Below, piece after piece: positions 45,801-57,800 of a stretch of DNA of 64,000 nucleotides. The DNA comes from Loripinus fragilis (lineage: Eukaryota > Mollusca > Bivalvia > Lucinida > Lucinidae). Location: NCBI GenBank assembly GCA_964019695.1, contig OZ026531.1, positions 12,180,593 through 12,244,592 of the forward strand, written 5' to 3'. Below the pieces are notes generated by a model. It was not told where the DNA came from, ran no database searches, and saw nothing but the letters and a program-made list of their open reading frames with translations. How positions within the stretch are numbered: position 1 is the first letter of the stretch; the number at the start of each line of letters is the position of its first letter. A program made the position numbers and the translations under genes.

Positions 45801-48800
45801 TGAATGGTTAACAGAATCTCTTTTGAATTGCATTGTATCTTAATTGGTATTGATTGTGGTTATTTTTCCTGCATTAAGTTCTATCCGCCAAAACATTTCA
45901 AAAGAGTATCCATAATACTTATCATAAACCCCATTTAAAATCATTAATATTCCAACAAAAGTTTTAAAACTGCTCTAATAAATAGAAATGGGGTTGGTGA
46001 AAATAAAAATGATACTTTTTAAGATTATAAATGGATTTTCAAGCATTAAGAAACACGTAGCGAATTCATGAATATATTCATACTGAACATCTGGCATTAG
46101 ACGAGGTGAAACAGTCTTTGTGCTGTTATTTCCATCGTGGTTATAGAATCAAGAATTTGATTCTCAAATGACCTCATAACCATAATGTTGACATACTAAG
46201 GGCTTTCGTAAAACCGGGCATAAATATTTATAATGAATTAAATAATATCTATTCATTTAACAAAAGTCTGACTCACCATTCAATCAAATATATTTCCGGG
46301 CTTCAAATCTTGTGAATATTATCCTTATACATTATAGATGGGAAAGGTTGACAAGAAATGTAACACGCCATAATGAAAACCCAAACATTGTTGATATGAT
46401 TTGTACAGCTGAATTTGAGTAAATATTCTAAATGAAACATTATTTTAACCATTTTATGTGATAGATATGGTAATGTGTGTACCGCACACATAAGCTAGAA
46501 CTCACAGATTATTCTAATGATTATCAATTTTAGAAATTCTTATTTCTGATAGATGTAAATTGTGCTGCTGTGGGGGGGGGGGGTACCCCTATAATCACAT
46601 ACTACACAATACCAAATGTCGTAATAAACCAATAAAAAGTGATAAAACGCAAAATACTTATATGCCAAACAGTCAATTTACAAATTATCATGAAGATCTT
46701 TGCCTGTGCAGAACAGAACTCTATGTTAATTGAGCATACTGCTGGAAGTTTACTTAAAGTCTTGATTTTTACATTCTGCAAAATTTTGACCATTAAAATT
46801 GAAATTCAGAAAACTTCATTTTACCGGTTTTATTTTTTCCTCAGATTTTATGATTATAACAAACACATGTGTGGACAAATTTGATATAAATTTCATAGGT
46901 TGACAAGAACAGCAACTAGGCAAAATTGACACTTTAATTTGTTGAAAATATTTTCAAAATGTTAAATTTAGGGGTACCTTCAAACAAAAATTGACGTGGA
47001 CTTGTTCATTTTATACATTGAAATATATGTATGGTACATACATAATAACAAATTACTAGGCATCATGTTGAGAATAAATAAGCCTGAAAAAATCAAAAAT
47101 CTCGTCGCATAGGGCCACTTTTAAATAGGGTGTCCATTTATTTAATTTTAAAATTTAAAATTATTTAAATTTTAGCAACTGAAATAGATGAATGGGTAAA
47201 TATCTCACAAATGGAACACACATGTAATAGACAATCTTTCTACAAAATTCAATCAAATTCTGTGCTAGGGCAGAACCCTATGTAAATTCCATATAGGGTG
47301 GAACTCCCCCTTTAAACAGCTTTCATCGAAGTAATTTTATAATTTTATATTCAAGCGAGAATAACATTGATTGCAAACTTTTAATCACTAAAAACAAGTA
47401 CTAAAACCGGAAGCAAAAGACCCATATTCAGTGTTAGAAATAAGCCAGAGAATTCAACTTGTCCGGCGGGCAACCTAAAGACAAATGCAACTTGCCCCCC
47501 ACAATTATAACTTGCCCTGCAGGAATCATTCATTCATTCATAAAATTCCTAAAAATGCTGATACATGATAAATTTGTTTGTTTTAGACTTTACACTGTCA
47601 ACAATTTTTCAGTAATTTTAGGATTCCTGGGTTTAACCAGTCCAACTGAGATAAGTGCCTTGCTCAAGGACACAACCCCGGGCCCCAGGTTAGAATCGAA
47701 CCCGCGACCTTGTGATCAAGGGTCCGACACTCCCCCATGTGAAAGATTTGCTGTAATCAAACAGGGTAATTTTAACATGTACGGATATGGCTCAAAATAT
47801 GGAGACACAATGGCAAACAGTGAAGGCCCTAATTAGTCTGATCTGGTGGAGAAGTCTGATATGGGTCTGCACTGACTGGGACCTGAACTTCTAAAGAAAG
47901 GTTCTTAGTTTTAGACTGTTAAATTGTTTTAAGCTAGCAGCATGCCAACATCTAATTATTTATTAATTTGCAGTGAACATGCAATACTTTAAGAAAGACA
48001 TGAAAAAAAAAATATTTCAAGTTCAAGAATTTCAGATTGCCCAGGGGACAACCTCCCGAGACTCTCAACTTGCCCCCAGCAGACTCTCAACTTGCCCCCA
48101 GCAAATTCAACCCGTGAGGGGCAAGTGGGCAATTGCTTATTTCTAACACTGCATATTCACAGTGTAGGACCGGAAGTGTACGGTATTTGTGCTTGTACAT
48201 TCTTTTGAGATTGTACATCGACGGATAAGTTATTTGTGCAATGAAGCGAGGGGTAGGTTGACAAGAAGTTTCTCTTTTTTCAAACGCCTTTCATTCTAAG
48301 TGGAATTCTGGTGGATGGAAATTAGGTTACACAGGCTGAGCTATCGATTTCCACTATTCGATTTTTTTTCATTAAATCCGAAAGTTTCACAAAACAACGA
48401 AAATCACGCTATCACCTGGTTTCGTCCGAGTTTCAGTGTCTTTGCAAGCTCGATATCTTCAACCAGACATTTGTTTATTTCAGTTTTTCACTATTTTTCA
48501 CATTTTTAGTAATCTGTAAACTTAGGTTATAGGCTTGTTTATCGATGCATACAATAAAACTGTCATGGGAGGGGTTTTTGTTTGCACTGTTTAATTCCAT
48601 ATTTGTACGGTTATTTGAACGGCAATTGAACCGGTATTTGGAAATTGCCATAAAAATTTTACAGTCATCTGCAGCCCTATACCTCTGTAAGAAAGCGTAT
48701 TTGTGATAAAAAAAAAACTCTTTAGTAGCTGATCATAAAATATATGCCAGAGAATATCTTGAATAATGATTCAAGTTATGTGAAGTCCTAAAATGAATCT

Positions 48801-51800
48801 TGAACGTAAGTTTAATACAACACTCTGATTCCAAATCTTGGATACCTCTCCAAACTTCAATATTTGGGTGCATCCATGTTTAGCTCCCCTGAGCTATACT
48901 TAGGGGGAGCTATTACTATGGTCAGTGTCCGGCGTTCAGTGTCCGTTAACCTTTCCTTTAAATGACTTCTTCTCTGAAACTACTGGCCCCGGGATGATTT
49001 GGTTCAAATTTGGTCACAAGCATTATTGGGTGAAGGGCTTACAGATTTTTACAAATGGTGAGGCCCCGCCCCCTTAAGGAGCCAGGAGGGGCCCCAAAAG
49101 GGGTATTTTTTGGACAAATTTAAAAAAAATCTTCTCAAGAACCGGCTATCCAGGAGCCTTAATATTTGGCATGTAGCATCTATAGGAGGAGGACTTTCAA
49201 GTTTGTTCAAATGAAAGTGTTGCGAATTAAAAAGGTCATGCAAGGGGACTTCAAGGCTTCATATTCCCGAATTGTAAACCAGTATTTTTCAAATTTAAAA
49301 AAAAATCTTCTTCTAAAGAATTAGTAGTCCAATAGTATAAATAATTTGGTGTAAAGCATATTTAGGTGAAGTATCCATTACAATCGTCTAAATGAGACGA
49401 TTCTAATGAGCACCGACAACATGGATTTGTATGAGAACTACGGGATATAGCGTTGCGAATAGTAAAATTTTATTTATTAGATTTTCTTATTTGTTCGGAT
49501 CTGTTTTAACCGTTCTGCTTAAAATCAGATATCTTAAGTTATTTTATGGTATTTTTGTTTATTATAGCCTTCTGAAATTTCGTTTAAATACGATTTTCTG
49601 TCAGTTTTTAAAAGCTCATGTATTTTTTCTTGTGCGGTTGCCTCCACTGGCCGTCCTGGACTGTGCTTGTTTTCAAAACCAACATATCCCCTTTTTAAAT
49701 TCGTCAGTCCATCGGTAAACTGTAGTTTTCGGAAGAGCATCTTTACCACAAACACTTTTCAGGGTATTCAGTATTTTAACTCTTTTAGTATCTCTGTAGT
49801 ACTCGATTTTTATATACGCTCGTTGTTCAACGGCAGTGAACGTGGCCATTGTGCTTCGAATACCAGTGCGCGACGTGACGTCACGATTGATGACGTCATC
49901 ATACGCACACCTGACGTTATGTGCGAATGGCTAACAAGACGTACCAGGTATATACCGAATTTCATCTGTCTAGCATGTAAACTGATTGCGCTATAGAAAA
50001 AGTCCAATTCCTTATTGGATGACCCTCGTATGATCTAAACATCTGGCAATACAATTAAGAGGATTTGTCCCCGGATGACTTGCATCATACTCAGATCTAA
50101 TTCCAAACGCCTATGTACGTATCGACTGGCCAGATAAAACTTTCAGTCAATTGAATCGCGTTATTATTGCCGGACTCTGTGTTTTATAAACTATAATTTC
50201 AGCCTAGATTTCTTTTGGCTGAGGGTTTTCGCCATTTTCAGACCGAAATGCAGGCTCCAATGCAATGGGAGTCATAGTATTAGGAAAGGGGATAATTTTT
50301 CCAAGGGGATCAACTATTTCATTACACTGGCACTTGAAATTTAGCAGTTTAACTTGCTGCCATTACGATATACCATGATATTATAACTTTAACGTCTGTA
50401 CTTTGAAAGCGACAACCCTTTATCTATTTAATTATGACTAACAAAAGAAATAAAATGCGTTTTCTGAAAATTAGCTTACCCAAATTACTGTACAAACTAA
50501 TGACAGATACCTGTACAAACGCAAAGTTGACTTTTGCAAATACCCCGTACAAAAATTAGCATTGAAACCGATGACCTACTTAGCATTTTTACCTCATTGT
50601 GAGAATAAACTCACATACACTTGATAGTGCCGTTCATTTTTATTGCTGTTTTTTGTTCTTGACATATAAAGTTTCAAAAGGATACTCGATAACATCTCAA
50701 AAACGGCGTCTATTTTATGTCAGATGTTTTCACAATTCTTATGTTGACATGATTAAAGTCTTTTCGTTGCGAAACCGTGACTTTGAATAACATGTACATG
50801 CACCTGAAATGTCCCCGAGTCATTACGCAAACAATGCCGATACTTTATTTCACAGAAAAATAATCAAAACTGACAAAAACTACAAATCTGCTTACCGTTT
50901 CCAAGCGACCGCCTTGCACAAATAACTTATCCGTCGATGTACAATCCCAAAAGAATGTACAAGCACAAATACCGTACACTTCCGGTCCTACACTGTGATA
51001 TTATATTAATATTGGCGTCATATATATTATCCATTCATGTATAAAGTCTTAGATCATGTTGAAAATACCATTCCGGTGTTAAGATGAAAGGAGGATAACT
51101 ATCTTCTAACAAGTGCTCACAAAATGGAGCCACGTCTGATCATTATCCACCCGTGTTATAATAATTTAACTGTTATAATAATTTAATGGTTTGACTTGCA
51201 TTAGGTACTTTGACAAACAGTGATTACCCCAATCAATGGCATTTCATCAGTGTCTATTCTGTAAAGAAAGGTACAAGTATACATCAATTTTAATACTGTC
51301 AACGGCTTTAAATTTAAATAGACTATTCCATACTCATTGTATCAATGTGTATAGAATTATCCACCAGAATTAAGGGGTTAAAGACAGAAGACTTTTTAAC
51401 AAAAATGCCCCAAAATCTGGCCTTTCTTTTTTGGGCGCAAATGGCCAAAAATCTGGCTCAAAGCCTCCAAGAAAATGGCACAAAAAAAATCAGATTGGCG
51501 AAAATGGTGGCGAAAGAAAAATAAATCCTAGCGCAAACCCTGTAAAGTATTGTTTCATGATGTGGTGGATTCATTGACTGCATGCATTTAATTTTGGGCC
51601 TTTATTTTTTTTATAAAAAAACGTTTGGTAGTTGTTTATAGGGAAAAAATGAACTTTTGCCCTCAATTTTCAGGTTTCCCCAACCTATTGCCCCAAACTC
51701 TTATATTTTTTTTTTTATTTAAGTTTATTAACATGAGATTTCCAAGAGTTTATTGTTTCCCAGTTGTCCCCATTTAAAATCTTTAACAAAACAGTGTTTC

Positions 51801-54800
51801 CGCGAGAGTGCGTTTCTTGCGTTTTTGACGCAATAAATTGACTGCTGACGCACTGACAGTTTGTCTGTGAGTTTTTCGTGACCTGTGGAAAATAGACCTG
51901 CACACAAATATCTTTGCTGAGTATTTCCATGACGTATCTGATTTATTTCAAAAACGACGACTGCGCATGTCAAAAGTCATTTGCGATTCGCACAGATGGG
52001 GTTTCGTTCCAAATAATTTTCGCTTGTTTCGCTCTCGCTGCTTGCAGCATAAATTTTGAAAAAAGTAGTCTAGAAAAGAAAGTTGTCTTTGCTCCAATAC
52101 ACCAAAATATATGACAACGATTTTAAAAGAAATGAAACCAATGCATCACGTCTATTTTTAGACTGACGGTCTGCGCATGGGTAAAGCGCTCAACTGTAAA
52201 ACAACAATGGCTGAACCGTAATGAAATTGGTGAGCAGACGCTTTTATTTCCTGTCCTCTGGAGGATAGGGCTTTAACTACAAGCAACACAACATTGAATA
52301 ATTCCCATGAAACAGAAAATGTAACAAAAGCCATCGATCACAAGCCTATTGATTAGCATGCACCGAATTTCGAGAACTTTTATCTTACGATAGGGGACAT
52401 TCTTCAAATACCTTTAATATTGACGCATGCTCAGACAAAAAGTAATTATACATTAAAAAAGTTCTGACCCTCTAAATTTGCCAATGACCCCAAAATTTTC
52501 AAACAAGGGGTCATCAATGACCCCCAAAAATTCTGGTCTTGCAGAAACACTGACAAAATTCAGATATTTTCAGCCATAGTTATGAATATGATAGTATACC
52601 CATATTTTAAAATGGCATGTTATTGTAACTTGAAACATATATTTTTATCGGCCTTTTCCTTGCTGTGGCGACTTTTATCGTCTGCTTATAACTTTCAAGT
52701 TTGCAAACAGCTTGGTCTAAACAACTCCACTCTGATAGTGTTTCTGAATTTTTTTTGAAAAAAAAGTTCATTTTGAAGAAAAATAGCAGTCAACAAAAAA
52801 GCATGAATAATAACTAAAATTACCCAGCATGCAAAGAGTAAAACTCAGGCCTTTAGTTAAGAGCGCGTACCAAAAAGTTAATTTTTTATTTCTCAGCCAA
52901 AACATATGTTGTGGGTACTCAAAAGAACCGTCTAAATGAGACGGTTCTTTTGAGCAACCAAACATATGTTGAAAACAGATGGATTAGGAAGAATTTACAA
53001 TTTCACACTCAAAAATGTTGTTTGTCCTAACCTATGAGAGTTATGGTTTTGTTTTGTTTTTCAGCCAATGTGGGTATTGAATGAGGATTCTACTGCTATG
53101 ATTCAGAGGGATATCACATTTGTACCAGGCTTATATAAGATTTTTGATGAAATTCTAGGTGAGTGGAAATAGTAGAGACCGCAGAGCTCTCACTAGGATT
53201 TTGAAAACAGGAGTCCCACAGCCCTCTTTGCCAAAAAGTGGGAGTCCCACAATACAAAAGAATATAGCCTCCTTCAAAAAATAGGAGTCCCAGCACCAAA
53301 AATGGGAGTTCAGAACTGCAAATTGTCAGTTAGTGAGAGCTCTGCAGACCATAGGTCCTGATAAAAAAAATTCAATTGAGAATGAGACTGTCTTGTACAG
53401 GGTTTGAGTACTTGAATTTAGAGAGCTCTCTTGAAAAGTCCTTGAAAATTAAATCTGCCTTGAATAGTACTGGAAAATCACTCAAAAGCCTTGAAAAGTC
53501 CTTGAATTTTACCCTTTTCTGTAGGACTTAGCACAGTTGTTACAGACCAACATCATTATAAAATTGTTGTGCCTTTATTTGGTGCAGCATATACTGCACC
53601 AAATAAAGGCACAACAATTTTATACTAACTTTCTAATATGCTAATTTCTCCATTATCTCAGTCTAGCATTTCTGAAGTAGACATTTAACACTTAATAAAG
53701 CTGTATTTTTCATAAACTTGTCCTTGAAAACTGTAGGAAAGTCTTTTAGAAGTCCTTGAAAAGTCCTTGAATTTTACACAATCTTGCCTGTATGAACCCT
53801 GTTGTAGTAGTGCTCGTACACAGTTTTTTTTTTTTAAACAGGTTACTGACGTTCGAACGCTCCTGCCTGTTTTTCTGTTGCATGAAATCATCCAATCTAC
53901 GAATAAATCAATTTATTTTGTGTGAAAATAAAACAGAACAAAGTTGTTTTCCGTTTTTATAAATCAGTTCTTGCATGCTGTCAAAAGTAGTTGCAGTATG
54001 CAATTGGTAAAGCAACACAATAACAGACCAAAGGTTTCAATGCAGCGTCTATATCTACCAGCGAATGATTTGATAAGATATTGGCTGTTCCAGTTATCTC
54101 CCACGTATTAATAGCTGTGAGGGATTGATGAGGGCGATGTCAGGCAGAAAGATACAAATAACGTTAAGCAAGTAAAACCATTTGCTTCAAAAGTAAATAG
54201 CATGAAGATTTTCATTTATTGACAGTGGCTATTTTCCCATAAAGCGGTTATTGGAAATGTCCTAATACGATAGGCATAGACAGTTTAGAAAAACGAGCAA
54301 GACTTGCACTTTCATCTTTTTTTTTTAAGGAAGTTTATTAATATAATATTGACAAATAGATAGCTCATAATGGAGCACAGAGGATGACTTAAAGCCGCTA
54401 GGTACATTGGAAAGGCTACATGTTTTGGGTTCAAGAGCTGGAAAGCTGGTCATTAGGTCCTTTTCTTTTCATGAGAAAATATCAAATGATATATCGAATA
54501 TGGATCATTTTGTATCGATACACCAAAAAAATGACATATTGCATCGAAAAAAAAAAAATGATCGATACCAAACACTACTACATAAGTTAAAGTTCAGAAA
54601 TAAGAATACACACTTATTCAGGCCTTTAGTTATGAGTGTGTGACAGAAAAATAATGTTCTCAATTTTTCTCAATCAAAACATGTTTTGGGTACTCAAAAG
54701 AACCATTTCAATGAGACGGTCCTTTTGAGTACCCAATACATATGCTATATATACCCACTTTGTTTTTAGTGAATGCCGCAGACAACAAGCAGAGAGACCC

Positions 54801-57800
54801 AAAGATGAATTGTATCAAGATAGACATAGACCCGTAAGTTTTCACACGTTTTCCTTCACTTTTGGGGAAAGGCTCATCACTGAGCTTTGAGGGTGGTTAA
54901 CTTTTATCTGCTCCAATATGCTGATCAGCCTATATTGCAAACAATATGGACCCCAATCAGACTGCTCCCTTGGTCTGATTAGGGTTCATAATGTTTGCTT
55001 CCATCAAGTTCCAATGTTCCATGAACAAATATAGTCTGAAGTGCCCCTAAATATATGAAGCTGACATAAAAAAAACAACAGACAACATTTTCAAGAAAAT
55101 GCTGATTATTTATCAAGATCTGCAAAACAGTTGGTCAGATAATAAATACCGACCCTACCCAATGGCTGCCGACCAGTAGAAATATTTTAAAAATTTTGCC
55201 AATTTCTCGCTTTCGTTCTATTTTGGTAAATAGTGTAATCACCGGGTCCGCCACTGATGTCTTTCAGAGGCTTGAAATCAGTGGTTGCATTTTTAAATTC
55301 AAATGGAATGCATATATTTTTGGTACTCAAAAGAACAATCTCAATGAGAAGGGAAAATTGCTTTTCTTGAGTCCTGCATTCTCTCAGTAAATGCGAGAAA
55401 ATATCCCCATTTCGTGGGCATTTTGGAAAGTCTTAAGGATATATGCTACTAAATACTTCCCACATTGAAATTTGCCCAATACGTTGCATACAGTTTGTTG
55501 AATATGCATGGACTGTCAATTTATGAAATGAAAAGGATATGTCACCATGTTCAGTTTTTCATTATCTCAATTTGAAGTTTTCAGCATTTTACCAATTTTC
55601 TGAGCAAATGAGAATGACCTAAGTCCTAATATCAAGCTTAAGTCGGTGTAATCTTGTGTCGACTATATTTTTAACTTAAATTATTACTCAAGACCTTCAG
55701 CCTTCTACAAATGTGCAATTGTATTTTGTTATCCCATGCCACAACACAATACTGCATGATTTATTTAAGTAATTGCTCAAAGATAGGATTTGATTTTTTA
55801 AAACCAATTATTTATTCAAAAATATGACATTGAAAATCTTGAATTTTCATTTCATGGACAATCGTTATACCTTTTAGAAAAAGAATAAACATTGGGGGTC
55901 ACTGTGCTAGTTTTCTTTCAGGAGGGCCAAATCTAACCCCACCCCACATATTTTATGCATAATTCCATATCCCTTCTGCTGAATCATTGAAGAAGGGTTA
56001 CAGTTACAAGCGAAAGTATGTGCATGAAGTACTGGTTAACTGCTTGTTCAAGCTTGCCCAGGAAAAAGTGTGGTTGGGTGAACTGACTGTCCCGCCATGA
56101 CCATAGCTGTTGACTTGGGACGTAAAGCAACAAAACAAAGAGAAAAGTGTTCAAAGTTTTTGGAAAGTTACAATTTACTGTAGACAATTGAGTTTTAAAA
56201 GCTTATACTTGTTACACTTCAGGGTGAATAACAAAATCAAAATCTGGAACAATGGGCGTGGAATCCCTGTGGTTGAACATGAAGAACACAATTTACTGTA
56301 GATAATTGATTTTTGAAAGCTTATACTTGTTACACTTCAGGGTGAATAACAAAATCAAAATCTGGAACAATGGGCGTGGAATCCCCGTGGTTGAACATAA
56401 AGAACACAACATGTTTGTACCATCTCTAATCTTCGGTCATCTGCTAACTTCCAGTAATTATGATGATACAGAGAAGAAAGTAACAGGTAAGGCCACAGGT
56501 TTAGATAAAAAAAAAAAAATACAACGTAAAATTGTAAATTTTTATATTCCCATAATTTTTAGCATATGGGCCAGGATATGACAAAAGATACCTTATGGTT
56601 ATGTTCATCAAAATCTAGCTAATGTTGCTGCTGCAAAGTAGTTTCTCTAAAGAGCATTTCCTGAAAAGAATTGATGAAAGTTTTCATGATTATTCATGAA
56701 CTCAGGATTTTGAGGCTGACAGGCTGACTTTCCATATAGTAAGTCCATATAGAAAGTATGCCTAAAAAACTTGATTAGGCAGATTATTATTATTAGCATC
56801 TGATGTGTTATAAATTTATCGAAAGACAAGTGACCGTTTAAGCTTGAAGTTATTAATATTTTGAAGCAAAGACTTACAAGATTTGAATTATCAATTTCAA
56901 AATTTTGAACAAAATTTAACGTCCCTTTCAGGTGGAAGAAATGGTTATGGTGCCAAGCTGTGTAATATCTTTAGCAAGAAATTTATTGTCGAGACCTCCG
57001 CTAAAGAGTATCACAAAGGATTTAAACAGGTAGGTATTCTAGGCTTTCATTGAATAAGGCATGTGTGAAAGTTTTCAGGATAAAAGAGCCCTTAAAATTT
57101 TATGCAATCAAAGCAATTCTACTAGACGTTTCCCAGAATGTCACTCAAGTCATCTGATAAGTACGACAACTTAGCATGTGTCATGGTCCCCCCAAAACAA
57201 AATCACACATATTGAGTCTCCCACATTAAGTTTGAGATTTTACAATACAGCTAATGGAAGGATGCATAACTGTTCAAAGTATGTATGGTTTAAGAAATGG
57301 TGAATAACATGTACAAATGACCCTTATTAAGAGACCACCCGTCTTGAGAGACCATATTTTCCTTTTCCCTTCAGGCTTCCAGGCTTCAAAATTTAATTTT
57401 CTTATTTCTCAACCAAAACATATGTTGTGGGTACTCAAAAGAACCGTCTCAATAAGACAGTTCTTTTGAGCACCCAAAACAAATGTTTAAACTGATGTAT
57501 GAGAAAATATTAATACTTTTACACCCCAAATTTTTGTATATCTGGAGGCCTGTCCTTAGGTTGGTCTCTTAAGATGGGTGTAATCACTTTGATAATTTTG
57601 CACTATACTAAATTTTACAACTTAGTGGTTTACTACGCTACTTTTCCCAATCTGAAAGGCCTAGGCCCCTTCCCAAAATTGAAAAAAAAAAAATCTGCTA
57701 TCATATTCAGTATTAGTGTTTGTCCTTTCATTTCAGACATGGTCAGACAACATGGGCAAGACAAAAGAACCAACCATCACAGGCTCGAAAGAAGAAGATT

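Larger units (their letters stand above)
48158..50997. mobile_element. 2.84-kb TIR element, CACAGTG ends, 5-bp TSD
   Basis: The two ends are inverted repeats of about 81 bp that differ at one visible position, starting CACAGTGTAGGACCGGAAGT. The 5-bp repeat ATATT flanks it at 48153-48157 and 50998-51002. It contains a Tc1/mariner-like N-terminal transposase remnant on the minus strand (49849-49534) behind two perfect TGACGTCA motifs. The CACAGTG terminus plus a 5-bp TSD is shared with Transib/RAG-type transposition, but no RAG1- or Transib-like core is visible, and the TSD is AT-rich. Confidence 0.88.

Noticed and set aside
43456..51545. Single 8-kb transposon with AGGGTTYGCGCTA ends
   Set aside because: Only about 13 terminal bases and one inner word agree, and the interval includes TOP2 intron elements of other families. 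Two inverted copies of one short repeat explain it better.
56110..56301. Independent 63-residue gene
   Set aside because: It is the decoy copy of TOP2 exon 5 read through upstream SINE and intron sequence.
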